A stretch of 41,755 bases of DNA from Methanospirillum stamsii (GCF_003173335.1 NZ_QGMZ01000013.1:1-41755), one strand, 5' to 3'. Positions 1-9,063 are shown, counted from the first letter of the stretch. Program-made: numbers and translations. The notes: generated by a model from the sequence alone, not told the origin.

Positions 1-17
1 TCATACACAAAAGTCTA

Positions 18-401
18 ATGGATCACAAACGATTTTTTTTTACCATCTATGCAACAGCCTCTATTACTGCCGTAATACTTTATGCATCCGTGATAAGTGA
101 CCCCCTTTCCCCGAAAATCACCGGCCAATATCAGACAGATGATAACGGGACAAGATCAATGGAAATAACAGTGTATCAGTCGGGTTTATGTGGGAATCCG
201 GATTCTGTTATCCGCTCAACGACAATTTCTGAAATAGATTCTATGGATGAGTATGAAGCAATGGAATACTGCCAGTTCCGGCGGGAGAGTTTCCGGGATA
301 ATGAGCGAAAAGGAACTATCGGAATGACACTCGGTTTGAGCGTTGCTGCGTTATTACTACTCTTCGGAGTCTTTAACCTCTATTACCTCCGTAAATACTA
401 A
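18..401 (+). CDS. Small membrane protein with two predicted transmembrane segments, function unknown
   Basis: I do not recognise this 127-residue protein. A hydrophobic segment lies near the N-terminus (about residues 7-27) and a second at the C-terminus (about 101-122, ending in LYYLRKY). Between them is a polar domain of about 70 residues with two cysteines (CGNP and YCQF) that may face outside. The layout suggests a protein anchored at both ends. It ends 12 nt before the small XRE regulator, so the two are probably co-transcribed. Small membrane protein plus XRE pairs are common in archaeal and bacterial accessory DNA. The gene starts close to the window edge, so its promoter cannot be judged. 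Confidence 0.7.
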   Translation: MDHKRFFFTIYATASITAVILYASVISDPLSPKITGQYQTDDNGTRSMEITVYQSGLCGNPDSVIRSTTISEIDSMDEYEAMEYCQFRRESFRDNERKGTIGMTLGLSVAALLLLFGVFNLYYLRKY

Positions 402-413
402 AGGGTCCAGTTC

Positions 414-635
414 ATGAAAAACAGGATTAAGGTACTGAGAGCCGAGCGTGACATGACCCAGGAAGAACTCGCAAACCTCATCGGGGTGACCAGAAATACC
501 ATAATTTCTATTGAAAAAGACAAGTACTGCCCGTCGATGAAGGTTGGATTTAGGATTGCGAGAGTATTCGGTGTGGGGCTTGAAGATGTTTTTTTCTATG
601 AAGAAGAAAAAGACGGACCTGGAACCGAAGGATAA
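414..635 (+). CDS. Small XRE/Cro-type helix-turn-helix regulator
   Basis: This 73-residue protein is essentially one Cro/C1-type HTH domain (about residues 3-62). It reads RIKVLRAERDMTQEELANLI, then GVTRNTIISIEKDKYCPS, then a third helix and the FGVGLEDVFFYEEE end. This is the compact YgzD-like or antitoxin-like regulator form, with no effector domain. It probably binds its own promoter and the operon with the upstream membrane protein. The target is not visible. The family call is firm but the physiological role is unknown. Confidence 0.88.
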   Translation: MKNRIKVLRAERDMTQEELANLIGVTRNTIISIEKDKYCPSMKVGFRIARVFGVGLEDVFFYEEEKDGPGTEG

Positions 636-711
636 CTTTGTTTTACCTAAGTCTGCCTACCTGCCGACCGGAATAATCCGGATTAAACAGGAGAATAATC
701 CGGAAAAATTA

Positions 712-2991
712 TCAAAATATACGAAATTCCGGAGAATTCCCAAGAGCTTTCATCGTGCCACCATCGCGGAGATATAATAATCCATACCCAATAGCCAGAC
801 CTGAAATATCATAGGAATCATCTGTTTTTAACATCCATCTGATTCTTGGACCATTTTTGGTATTGAGGGCATAAAGGCGGGAATCATCACTTTTCACATA
901 CACGATACCATTCGAAAAAATGGGAGAAGACCGCACATCTTTTCCCGTCTCACACATCCATCTCCGCTCTCCGGTCAGGGCATCAATGGCATATACCCAG
1001 GTATCACCACTTCCGATATAGACTACTCCATCTGATACCGCCGGACTTGACATCACATAACTCCCGGTCTGAAAACGCCATTTTTCAATACCCAACCTGG
1101 CATCAATGGCATGGACCAGGTTATCATCACTTCCGATATAAACCATGCCATATCCAATCGCCGGAGTAGACTGGATGGGCCCACCGGTTTGATATCTCCA
1201 TACAATTTCTCCGGTATCAGTATCCAGAGCATATACGAATGAATCGATGCTCCCTACATATGCAAGATCGTTATCAATTGCCGGACTGGTTGATCCCGGA
1301 ATTTCCCGACTCCATAGAATATGACCATCATCTACCGAAATGGCATAGACATAGGAATCAGAACTTCCGAAAATGACTGTTCTATTTATTACTGCCGGCG
1401 AGGTATAGATAGCCTCTCCGGTTTTCATTTTCCATTTCATCTGGCCGGATAAAGCATCAAGGGCATAAAGACAGGAATCGGAACTTCCAACATAGAGGGT
1501 ATTGTTATTCACTGCAGGAGTGGAATAGACCTTATCATCTGTCAGGAACTGCCATTCTTTATGACCTGTCAGGGCATCAAGAGCGTACACACCCGGTCCG
1601 CTGCCAAAGTAAACCGTCTTGTTGACGACAACCGGACCAGATCCAGTATCTGTATCAACTTCAAAACTCCAAAATTCATCAATGTCCGGCCGGATGCCAC
1701 CATCATCATAGACACCTGAATTATGCAGATCTGATCGATATTTCCCATCTTTGGGACTATCCATGTTCGGATTCATAGCTTTGAGTTTAATTGTCAGGTG
1801 AAAAGGATCTGATAGTTGAGTAATCCCAAAATCACCATGACCGGTATCTTCATCTACTGTTTGGATGACATCTCCGATGAATTTCGAGAACGGAGCCGAT
1901 ATAGCAGAGAGGGAATCCGAGATAACGTGATCCAGATCGGTGATAACAGGAATAACTATCGGTTTTTTAATGAATAGAGCATCAGGGAGAATAAAACTCT
2001 CATCTCCCTTCCTCATGCCAAGATCCCAGAACCCTGGTGTTATGTCTGACAGAGGAAACTGGCAAGTGAGAGATACGGGAGAGGTGATTGTAACATTCAA
2101 TCCCGCCTGTGAGTACTCTCCCGTTTTCATGAGAAAAACCTCGTCTCCCTGATGAAATCCGGTCCCGGTAATCCGGAACACGGTATTGCTGTCAGGAACG
2201 GATGAACGGGGATCGATTCCGGACACTGAAAGAACCTGATTCAGGACAAATCTCAGAGGTTTATCTGGCAATATATGAGGATCTATAGTCACCTGATGTG
2301 AATCGGATTTCAATGAGAATCCGGAGGGGAGATTTTGCCAGTCGGTGATATTAAATATCAGGTCATCGGTCTCATTGAAGATTTTCAGGTGATATCCGGC
2401 CGGTCCAATGAGGGAGAAAGAGACATTCACCCCAAACTGCCTGCCTGAACTGACCCAGAACTCGGAGACAGGATCGGTCATATTAACCAGATGTTCAGAT
2501 TCTCCGGAGAAAAGCACAGTCCCCTGACGAGATGAAGAACCTGGAGAAGTATTCTCTATGTCCGGATGATTACTGATTGTTATCTGATATAAAAACCCTG
2601 GATCAATCCGGACCTCTGACCTATTCCGGAACAGGTAAGAAATCGAATCGTACGTCGTATTTCCTGAATCAGGGAAGAAGATATCATGAGAATGCCTTTC
2701 CGGGCGAGAATCCAGATCAGACTGATTGTTCAATGTCCGGTTGAAAAAATATAATTCATCGTCTTCATGGACCAGAAAGGAAGAACCGATTCCGTTATTC
2801 GAAAACCCAATGATTCTCCACTTGTTTGCATCGGGTTTTTCTTTTTCTTCCGGCAGGGTTGGAATTGGATATCCATCAAACGTGAAGTAATACACTTCCG
2901 GTATAGGCGGGGGAAGTCTGTCTCCCATTACCGGAATGAAAAAAGAAATAAGAAACAGGAGAATGACCAGATAAGAAAGCAGTTTTTTCAA
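712..2991 (-). CDS. Exported IPT/TIG-domain and PQQ-type beta-propeller repeat protein
   Basis: The protein has 759 residues. It opens with a signal peptide (MKKLLSYLVILLFLISFFIP, cleavage near residue 24), so it acts outside the membrane. The N-terminal half holds a beta-rich region and an IPT/TIG-like immunoglobulin fold around residues 255-345 (VSGIDPRSSVP, ITGTGFHQGDEVFL). The C-terminal half, from about residue 440, is a run of about eight propeller blades of 36-40 residues. They carry the signature SPAV..xxVYIGSxDxxVYALDAxTGxxxW; the last blade is partial and may close the ring. Such PQQ/BamB-like repeats are usually structural in archaeal surface proteins and need not bind PQQ. No C-terminal anchor is seen. 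It converges on the XRE gene and diverges from the next gene. A TATA-like stretch lies near 3041-3060 on this strand. Confidence 0.88.
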   Translation of the reverse strand: MKKLLSYLVILLFLISFFIPVMGDRLPPPIPEVYYFTFDGYPIPTLPEEKEKPDANKWRIIGFSNNGIGSSFLVHEDDELYFFNRTLNNQSDLDSRPERHSHDIFFPDSGNTTYDSISYLFRNRSEVRIDPGFLYQITISNHPDIENTSPGSSSRQGTVLFSGESEHLVNMTDPVSEFWVSSGRQFGVNVSFSLIGPAGYHLKIFNETDDLIFNITDWQNLPSGFSLKSDSHQVTIDPHILPDKPLRFVLNQVLSVSGIDPRSSVPDSNTVFRITGTGFHQGDEVFLMKTGEYSQAGLNVTITSPVSLTCQFPLSDITPGFWDLGMRKGDESFILPDALFIKKPIVIPVITDLDHVISDSLSAISAPFSKFIGDVIQTVDEDTGHGDFGITQLSDPFHLTIKLKAMNPNMDSPKDGKYRSDLHNSGVYDDGGIRPDIDEFWSFEVDTDTGSGPVVVNKTVYFGSGPGVYALDALTGHKEWQFLTDDKVYSTPAVNNNTLYVGSSDSCLYALDALSGQMKWKMKTGEAIYTSPAVINRTVIFGSSDSYVYAISVDDGHILWSREIPGSTSPAIDNDLAYVGSIDSFVYALDTDTGEIVWRYQTGGPIQSTPAIGYGMVYIGSDDNLVHAIDARLGIEKWRFQTGSYVMSSPAVSDGVVYIGSGDTWVYAIDALTGERRWMCETGKDVRSSPIFSNGIVYVKSDDSRLYALNTKNGPRIRWMLKTDDSYDISGLAIGYGLLYLRDGGTMKALGNSPEFRIF

Positions 2992-3303
2992 TCCCTGTGA
3001 TCCTGAATAATTACTCGTTTCTCTTCAACTCCGGGTATTATCGATTATAAAATTTATGCAACTCACATCATCTGTATGCCAGGTGAGGGGATCTTTTATC
3101 AGATATGATCATATTCTTTGACAAAGAAAGCCTTGTTGATTAATACTATCCGGTTTATCCGGATATATTATCCAGGTACCGGCGATTAAACAACAGATAA
3201 ACAGAGCTTATTTATTGAAAATATGGACGACCTAAAGCAGAAATGATAGTCCTTGAAGAGGACAAAAACCAATCCTGAAATCCAGATTTCAGACAGAATT
3301 ATC

Positions 3304-3313
3304 CATATAAAAC
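3304..3313 (+). promoter_or_regulatory. TATA-like promoter for the condensation-fold gene
   Basis: CATATAAAAC lies 41 nt before the start codon. An archaeal TATA box normally sits about 25 nt before the transcript start, so a short leader is expected. The rest of the 363-nt gap from 2992 to 3354 is AT-rich. It must also carry the divergent promoter of the propeller gene, and I see no other gene in it. Confidence 0.45.
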
Positions 3314-3354
3314 GATAGGGTAATCGCACCGGAGAATAAACATAATACGAATTA

Positions 3355-4656
3355 ATGACCCAAATACCGAAAAGATACCCGGCATCTGCTTTTGACGTCT
3401 TCAATGTCTTATACGAATGTATCTATGAACCCTCAATGCATGTTGTCTTTGAAATCTCGGGTGAAATTTCCATCGAACGCCTTAAAACTGCAACCCTCCG
3501 GATGGTAGCGGCAAACCCTTACCTTCATGCGAAATTCACCATCATTAACGATACCCCATTCTGGGAAGAATTATCGGAAAATTTATGGGAACAGGCCTTT
3601 GTCATTGATTCAGAACCAGGACTGACACCTCCGGACTACATGCCCCTCCCTCTGGATGTCTATGCCGGACCACAGATACGGGTCACCCTGTATCAGCGAG
3701 AGGAAACGAACAAAATATGTGTAACCTGCCATCATGGATTTTGTGATGCGAGAGCGATCCTTTTCCTATCCAGAGAACTCTTCGATATTTACCGCCGGTT
3801 AGCAGGAGATCCGGATTACACTCCGGAGCCCTTGGAACCATATGACCGGACATCACAGGCTCTACTGGCTACCTATTCGGAGGAGGAACTAAAAAATGCC
3901 GAGACAGATACGGAGATATTCGAGGATTACTGGCGTTTTCCCCATGAAAACACCAATCAGGGAATTCCAAAACTTGCATACCTGACATTCCCTGAAGACC
4001 GGCTGAAAACTATCAAAGCATTTGGAAGATCTCATGGGGCAAGTGTCCATGATATACTCATTGCGGCATTTTTCATGGCAATGATCCGGATACGAGACAA
4101 TCCACAGGATTATAATTCAACCTTAGGTATTTTGACAACCGCTGATATGAGACGGCTGCTCCCCGTATCTGAAACCAGCAATCCCATGAATTACTCGATT
4201 GCATTTGAAATACAGCTCCGGATTCTTGAAGAAGAGACACTGCCGGATATCATCAGTGATGTAGTAAAAAAACTAAAAGCCCGAATAAATGGAGGTCTTG
4301 GACCATCCTGTTTTACCATGTTTGAAGATCTGCATAAGAAAGGAATGCCGGAGGTCAGATCGTTTTTCGAGGGTATGAAGACCAAATATGCATCAACCGG
4401 TCAGAAAAATCCGGTCCTCTCAAACATCGGAGTCATTGATCTGGAATGGGTCAATCCAGCAGGAAATTCGGATAATAATACTCTCAATCTGAAGGATGCA
4501 TGGTTAATCCCCTGTGTATGCTGGCCATATTGTTTCCTTACCGTTGTATCAACATGCAATAACCGGCTGACTCTGATGATTGCGTATGAAGAAGGGCCAT
4601 ATTCAAAAGATACGATAGAGGAATTTCTCAAACTCATGGATAGCCATCTTCCCTGA
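3355..4656 (+). CDS. Condensation-domain-fold acyltransferase-like protein
   Basis: The 433-residue protein resembles the chloramphenicol acetyltransferase / NRPS condensation / alcohol acetyltransferase fold. The HHxxxDA signature is present as HHGFCDA at residues 126-132; the second His is the family's general base. The N-terminal ISGEISIERLKTATLRMVAA resembles the first helix of condensation domains. A later SNIGVIDLEW resembles the conserved latch-strand region. No carrier-protein or adenylation gene is nearby, so it is a stand-alone enzyme that may acylate an alcohol, amine or lipid; the substrate is unknown. It has its own TATA-like promoter and stands as a single gene. Confidence 0.75.
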   Translation: MTQIPKRYPASAFDVFNVLYECIYEPSMHVVFEISGEISIERLKTATLRMVAANPYLHAKFTIINDTPFWEELSENLWEQAFVIDSEPGLTPPDYMPLPLDVYAGPQIRVTLYQREETNKICVTCHHGFCDARAILFLSRELFDIYRRLAGDPDYTPEPLEPYDRTSQALLATYSEEELKNAETDTEIFEDYWRFPHENTNQGIPKLAYLTFPEDRLKTIKAFGRSHGASVHDILIAAFFMAMIRIRDNPQDYNSTLGILTTADMRRLLPVSETSNPMNYSIAFEIQLRILEEETLPDIISDVVKKLKARINGGLGPSCFTMFEDLHKKGMPEVRSFFEGMKTKYASTGQKNPVLSNIGVIDLEWVNPAGNSDNNTLNLKDAWLIPCVCWPYCFLTVVSTCNNRLTLMIAYEEGPYSKDTIEEFLKLMDSHLP

Positions 4657-4802
4657 TTTCGGTTTTTTGTTTGAAATCTGCCATTCGGAAGGATGTGATT
4701 GCTCTCCGGGTATAACTTAAGATTATAAAGACTTGAACCGGTTTTATACTATTCCGATGTCAGAGAACCATCACTTGTTTTTGATCCTGATAATCTCATA
4801 AA

Positions 4803-4812
4803 CATATAAAAA
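4803..4812 (+). promoter_or_regulatory. TATA-like promoter for the serine hydrolase gene
   Basis: CATATAAAAA lies 40 nt before the start codon. This is the same spacing as the CATATAAAAC box before the preceding gene, which supports short 5' leaders for both. Confidence 0.45.
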
Positions 4813-4842
4813 TGAGATTGAGCCAATAGATGACTTATTAGA

Positions 4843-6063
4843 ATGACTGGTTTTCATTCCATATCCGCTCTCATCATAATCCTGGCTTTCTGTCTTCACG
4901 GAGCTGCAGTACCTACACCGGACGATTGGAGAGAATCCACACGTGACCACTTCTCTGCCATGACAAAAGAAGAAATTGATCCGTATATTACTCCCCTTAT
5001 TGAGTATAACCTGAGTAATGGTCTCATGGTGGTCATGGTAGACCATAACGGATATGCCATCCACCCATATGGCAATATAAAACCAAAATCACCGGACACA
5101 CCGTCAAACGAGACACTTTTTGATATTGGATCACTCTCAAAGGTCATGACCGGAATCCTCATGGCAGACGGCGAGATTAGGGGAGTGTATAATCTCTCAT
5201 CCCCGACAAACACCTGGCTTTCCGGAGGATACAGACTTCCGGATTATGAAGGACTGGAGATCACCGGTTTTGACCTGGCAACCCACCGGTCAGGACTACC
5301 AGCTTCTCCGGACAAGTTTTCTGAATATGATTCATTGTTATCTTATGCTGACCAGATTGAACATTCAATGCAGCATTTTCAGACCATGACTGCCGATGAT
5401 ACTTACACCTCGGTAAGCAATAGTTCACTGCTTGCTCCCCCCGGATACCAGTTTTTGTACTCAAACCTCGGGGCAGCAATCGCCGGAGATACGATTGCCC
5501 TTTCTCAGGGCGTTTCGTATCCGGAGTTGTTATCGAAGCAAATCCTGACGCCCCTTGGAATGACCAGCACCGGGGCTATCTGGACCCTTGACGACCTTGA
5601 CCGGAGAGCCCAAGGGTACCGGGGATATGAATACCCGACAGATGAGGCTCACCTTATCAGATTTAATGATTTTTGGACCGCTACCGGAGGTATCCATTCA
5701 AATGCGGAGGATATGGCTGTATTCCTCGCTGCACAAATGGGCCTTTTGGATACATCACTATCCGGTGCCATAGAAAAATCCCATATTCCGGTTGCAGAGA
5801 TGTATGAAGGCCCACCAAGAAGTGAAATAGGCCTCTTCTGGGAAATCATCTACAATAGTGATGGGACGACCATTATTAAAAAAGCCGGAGAAACAAATGC
5901 ACACCAGGCAGCAATCGCCTGGAATCCTGATCTTCAGGTAGGAGTGGTAATACTTTCAGATACCGCAACCATCACCGGCACCCATGTCATCGACAATGCG
6001 ATTGCCCTTCTCGAACGAATGCAAGTGAAAAATCTTAATAACCAGAGGGGATTGCCAGGATGA
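4843..6063 (+). CDS. Exported serine beta-lactamase-family hydrolase (class C / penicillin-binding-protein fold)
   Basis: The 406-residue protein begins with a signal peptide (MTGFHSISALIIILAFCLHG). The catalytic SxxK motif is SLSK at residues 97-100, within FDIGSLSKVMTG. The second motif YxN is YSN at 206-208. The third motif is not a clear KTG or HxG; the region AGETNAHQAAIAW near the C-terminus probably fills that place. The family (Pfam beta-lactamase, PF00144) includes esterases, D-aminopeptidases and carboxypeptidases. In an archaeon without murein, peptidase or esterase activity on other substrates is likelier than a cell-wall or antibiotic role. The gene converges on the next one with a 66-nt gap. 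Confidence 0.87.
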   Translation: MTGFHSISALIIILAFCLHGAAVPTPDDWRESTRDHFSAMTKEEIDPYITPLIEYNLSNGLMVVMVDHNGYAIHPYGNIKPKSPDTPSNETLFDIGSLSKVMTGILMADGEIRGVYNLSSPTNTWLSGGYRLPDYEGLEITGFDLATHRSGLPASPDKFSEYDSLLSYADQIEHSMQHFQTMTADDTYTSVSNSSLLAPPGYQFLYSNLGAAIAGDTIALSQGVSYPELLSKQILTPLGMTSTGAIWTLDDLDRRAQGYRGYEYPTDEAHLIRFNDFWTATGGIHSNAEDMAVFLAAQMGLLDTSLSGAIEKSHIPVAEMYEGPPRSEIGLFWEIIYNSDGTTIIKKAGETNAHQAAIAWNPDLQVGVVILSDTATITGTHVIDNAIALLERMQVKNLNNQRGLPG

Positions 6064-6129
6064 TACAAAAGAATACATGGTTTGTGCTGAGTAGCTTCGA
6101 GTAAAAATTAATTGGGGATTATTTCTCCA

Positions 6130-6915
6130 TTACCACTCCATGAATGCCCCAGCATTCACTAAATCATAACCTGCCCAGCCAATTGTTGTTTCGGGGCATT
6201 TTACATGAATAATTACTTCCATCCCCTGATCAAATGTCCTGTATTCCCCTAAATCAAAATAATAAGTACGAAGTGTTTCAACAGGTTCTGGACGGATAAC
6301 ATTATCCGATTCGTAAATATTCATAAGACCGCTTTTCACAAGGATTTTTTCAATAGTACAGGAAGAACCATGATCGGTAAGTCGTACGTACCTGATATGT
6401 GCATCCGGATTTATCGGAACCGAGATATAAAACTTGACGGTTGCTCCAGGCAATAATGCTCCGCCAAGTCCGAGATCATGGTGATGCTGGTGTCCAGGGG
6501 ATAAAAATTCCTTCTGATCAAACTCATCAATACTTGCAGCCGTTCCTCCTATTACTACCCATTGTGAATATTCATACGGACCAGATTTAATTTCATCCTC
6601 TGTGAGTTGCATCATATCCAGAAGTGATTGTGCTGCAACTCCCTGTTTCTGACTGATTTCGTCTATACTTTCTTCCTTTGCCAGGGTATTAATCGCACTT
6701 TTTCCAACAAGACCACTTGTCTTTGTTTCATTCACCTTAATCGGTGCAGATTGAGTACTTTTTTGATCGGTTGCTTTTAATTGTCCTGAATCTGTAGATA
6801 CATTTATGTCTGAAATTGTGGTACTAACCGGGATTTTTGCGGCGAATACTGATACATGGAGTATGAGGAAAAAAAGTCCCAAAATGAGGATATAAGGTAC
6901 ATATTTAGAATTCAT
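6130..6915 (-). CDS. Exported protein with a His-rich loop, function unknown
   Basis: I do not recognise this 261-residue protein. It has a signal peptide (PYILILGLFFLILHVSVFAA, cleavage near residue 26) and then a Ser/Thr/Lys-rich linker to about residue 75. The C-terminal domain of about 160 residues is predominantly beta. It contains PGHQHHHDLGLGG (about residues 140-152), which could bind a metal, and two cysteines (SSCTIEK, VKCPETT). The later segment VETLRTYYFDLGEYRTFDQG looks like part of a beta-sandwich. It is transcribed divergently from the next gene. Confidence 0.7.
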   Translation of the reverse strand: MNSKYVPYILILGLFFLILHVSVFAAKIPVSTTISDINVSTDSGQLKATDQKSTQSAPIKVNETKTSGLVGKSAINTLAKEESIDEISQKQGVAAQSLLDMMQLTEDEIKSGPYEYSQWVVIGGTAASIDEFDQKEFLSPGHQHHHDLGLGGALLPGATVKFYISVPINPDAHIRYVRLTDHGSSCTIEKILVKSGLMNIYESDNVIRPEPVETLRTYYFDLGEYRTFDQGMEVIIHVKCPETTIGWAGYDLVNAGAFMEW

Positions 6916-7003
6916 GAACTAGGAAAGGATGTGGGAAACGATAAAATTTGCCATGAAGAAGTAACAGTGCTTTCAACATTTCTGCAAAGGATTGGAAATA
7001 TCC

Positions 7004-7019
7004 AAATTTTATAAAATTT
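7004..7019. promoter_or_regulatory. Perfectly palindromic AT-rich TATA element between divergent genes
   Basis: AAATTTTATAAAATTT is a perfect 16-bp palindrome. It lies 39 nt before the rightward gene and 88 nt before the leftward gene. It contains a TATA-like core readable on both strands, so it may serve as the rightward promoter and possibly both. This is inference from position and sequence only. Confidence 0.4.
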
Positions 7020-7058
7020 AGGTCTGTTATTGCATGGCATATCTTAATTATAGTGTAA

Positions 7059-7784
7059 ATGAATGCAAGTTACATGGCAAGAAAAATAAGATACTCAAAC
7101 CCGGTTATCCTTGTTATAATTGCTGTATTCCTATGTTGTATAATATCTGCTTCTGCGGCAATAACAGAAAAAAGCGTAAAAAATCTCAATAAAGATGAAA
7201 ATGACTATCTGATAGAAAATAAGTTGGTAAATAAAGGTAATGTGGGTTTAACATTATTTGATGGAAAAGCAATCATCCAGAATAAATCGGTAATGAATCA
7301 AGCTCAACAAAATATCACCATTATGGAGACTTTATCATCTGATTTATCTGCACGAAGGGATAACTATAATTGGACTATACGACAATACGCTGATTATGTA
7401 GCAGATCCTTCGCATTCAATTCAGTATTGGATATCTTCTACCGAGGGTCGCTTTATGACGGCATCATCCGGGACGCTAGGCTATAGCGCAACAACGGATC
7501 AAATTATTGGAGAGAAAAACAACAAATATGGATTTTATTTGAATAATATTCTCTTAGGTGATGACGAATTTATTAATTATCCTTCCCAATGGCGCCTGAC
7601 AATTTATCCAAATGAGAACAAGATGTTAATCCAGGAGTATGGTTACGAAAACACGGGTATAACTCCTGATGAGGAACACATGGTGACACTTACTAAAATG
7701 TCATTTGGAAGGTTTGGTGGAAAAATCGGAGACCGATCCTACTTTGCCATAGGTTTTCATCCATATCCTGAACCCGGATATTAA
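7059..7784 (+). CDS. Exported protein, function unknown
   Basis: I do not recognise this 241-residue protein. A signal peptide or N-terminal anchor is present (NPVILVIIAVFLCCIISASA). The mature part is polar, with many N-x-T/S sites that could be N-glycosylated in an archaeon (for example NIT, NWT). Its C-terminal half is rich in aromatic residues and strands (YGFYLNNILLGDDEFINY, SQWRLTIYPNE). The ATG at 7074 is an alternative start that would shorten the n-region. The coding sequence is visibly more AT-rich than that of neighbouring metabolic genes, which may reflect later acquisition. A poly-T terminator follows. Confidence 0.65.
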   Translation: MNASYMARKIRYSNPVILVIIAVFLCCIISASAAITEKSVKNLNKDENDYLIENKLVNKGNVGLTLFDGKAIIQNKSVMNQAQQNITIMETLSSDLSARRDNYNWTIRQYADYVADPSHSIQYWISSTEGRFMTASSGTLGYSATTDQIIGEKNNKYGFYLNNILLGDDEFINYPSQWRLTIYPNENKMLIQEYGYENTGITPDEEHMVTLTKMSFGRFGGKIGDRSYFAIGFHPYPEPGY

Positions 7785-7796
7785 GAAATAAAATAA

Positions 7797-7807
7797 TTTT
7801 CTTTTTT
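7797..7807 (+). terminator. Poly-T archaeal-type terminator
   Basis: TTTTCTTTTTT lies 13 nt after the stop codon of the unknown exported protein. Oligo-T runs on the non-template strand terminate archaeal RNA polymerase without a hairpin, and none is seen here. Confidence 0.45.
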
Positions 7808-7852
7808 CCCCTGAAAAATACCATCAAAAACAATGAGCGACTATATGATACT

Positions 7853-8593
7853 ATGTACACATCTTCAATAAAGCTGCATTTTCTGTTTTTTGTAATGATC
7901 ATAGCCATTCTGATAATCCCGGCTTATTCTGATATTATTTCTGATTCACCAGTCATGTACCAGGCATCCACCTACGCCATGGTAGAATCCGGAAATTATT
8001 CAGAGGTTATCACCGTTGATGAGATGAAATCCTTTGGAAATTTCGGAGTTGGCGGATTTAAAGACCTTGATGGAGAACTGACCCAGATAAACGGAGATAT
8101 CTATCAGATAAAACATGACGGATCAGTCCTAAAGCCTGAGGGAGATACCGGAATATGTTTTGCAAATACCATCACATTTGACCCGGAATATCTCATCAAT
8201 CTAAATGAAACCATGAATGAAGATACCCTGCTTGCAAATATCCATGATTCATTTCCGGATGAAAATGTCATATACGCCTTCAGAATTGACGGAGAATTTC
8301 CGGAAATCACGGTTCGGAGCGTTCCACCCCAGGAAGAACCATACCCTTCGCTCAGTGAAGTTATCGAAGACCAGTCAGTATTTCACCTTCAGAATATCTC
8401 CGGAACAGTGAGCGGGTTCTGGTTCCCGGAGTGGATGCAGGGAGTCAACTATGCAGGATTCCATACCCATTTCATCACTGATGCTCGGGATGCAGGTGGT
8501 CATGTCCTGGATATGACCACAGAAAATGCAAGCGTCTCTATTCAGCCGATATACACATTCACTATGATACTTCCGGATAAAAAAGAGGATTAA
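7853..8593 (+). CDS. Alpha-acetolactate decarboxylase with a signal peptide
   Basis: The family's enzyme converts 2-acetolactate to acetoin and CO2. The zinc ligands are visible as H204, H206 and H217 (FHTHFITDARDAGGH). E75 (DGELTQ) and R155 (TVRSVPP) sit at the family's active-site positions. All five keep the same spacing as in the characterised Brevibacillus enzyme as I recall it (offset of ten). The conserved C-terminal glutamate is not clearly present. The 246-residue length is normal for the family. The N-terminus is hydrophobic (SIKLHFLFFVMIIAILIIPA), indicating export or anchoring. Its stop codon overlaps that of the convergent hsp20 gene. No acetolactate synthase is adjacent, although a TPP enzyme of that superfamily lies about 6 kb downstream. 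Confidence 0.88.
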   Translation: MYTSSIKLHFLFFVMIIAILIIPAYSDIISDSPVMYQASTYAMVESGNYSEVITVDEMKSFGNFGVGGFKDLDGELTQINGDIYQIKHDGSVLKPEGDTGICFANTITFDPEYLINLNETMNEDTLLANIHDSFPDENVIYAFRIDGEFPEITVRSVPPQEEPYPSLSEVIEDQSVFHLQNISGTVSGFWFPEWMQGVNYAGFHTHFITDARDAGGHVLDMTTENASVSIQPIYTFTMILPDKKED

Positions 8594-9060
8594 CTGATAG
8601 GAATATCCCCTCCGGATTCCTTTTCTGATTTTTTAAATTTTACCTCCAGCACACCATTTTCAAAGGTTGCACTGGCACCTTCATCAGTCACATCTGAAGG
8701 CAGGGGGACACTCCGGCTGACCGAACCAAAGAACCGTTCCCGAATAAAAAAGTCCTTTTCTTCCTGCTCCATCTCATCAGATCGTTCACAGGAGATCTGA
8801 AGAAGGTTGGGTCTGACAAGCCGGATTTTGACATTGTCTTTGTTACAACCCGGAAGGTCGGCTTTCGCAATAACCTGATCATCCTGCTGCTTCACATCAA
8901 TCGTAAAACCGCCGGAGAAGACCGGAGCCAGTTCACGTCCTCCCTGGGAATATGCAGGAAATGTAGGAAAAAATGACTGAAAACGGTTTTCCATCTCTGC
9001 AAACATATTATCCAGTTCACCTCTGAACACATTGAATGGATCACGTTTGATGATTGCCAT
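8590..9060 (-). CDS. hsp20: Small heat shock protein, Hsp20 / alpha-crystallin family
   Basis: The 156-residue ATP-independent chaperone holds unfolding proteins in the cytoplasm. The N-terminal arm carries NVFRGELDNMFAEMENRF. The alpha-crystallin domain spans about residues 48-145, with DLPGCNKDNVKI and the C-terminal A-x-x-x-n-GVLEV signature (FENGVLEVKFKK). An I-x-I tail motif (IPI, third residue from the end onward) is present and normally drives oligomer assembly. Its stop overlaps the convergent acetolactate decarboxylase gene. Upstream are a purine-rich ribosome site and a perfect inverted repeat (separate entry) that probably regulate it. Confidence 0.95.
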   Translation of the reverse strand: MAIIKRDPFNVFRGELDNMFAEMENRFQSFFPTFPAYSQGGRELAPVFSGGFTIDVKQQDDQVIAKADLPGCNKDNVKIRLVRPNLLQISCERSDEMEQEEKDFFIRERFFGSVSRSVPLPSDVTDEGASATFENGVLEVKFKKSEKESGGDIPIS

Positions 9061-9063
9061 GTC

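Noticed and set aside
712-1680. Roughly 120-nt periodic DNA repeats as a satellite or array
   Set aside because: The period is explained by the beta-propeller blades of the encoded protein.
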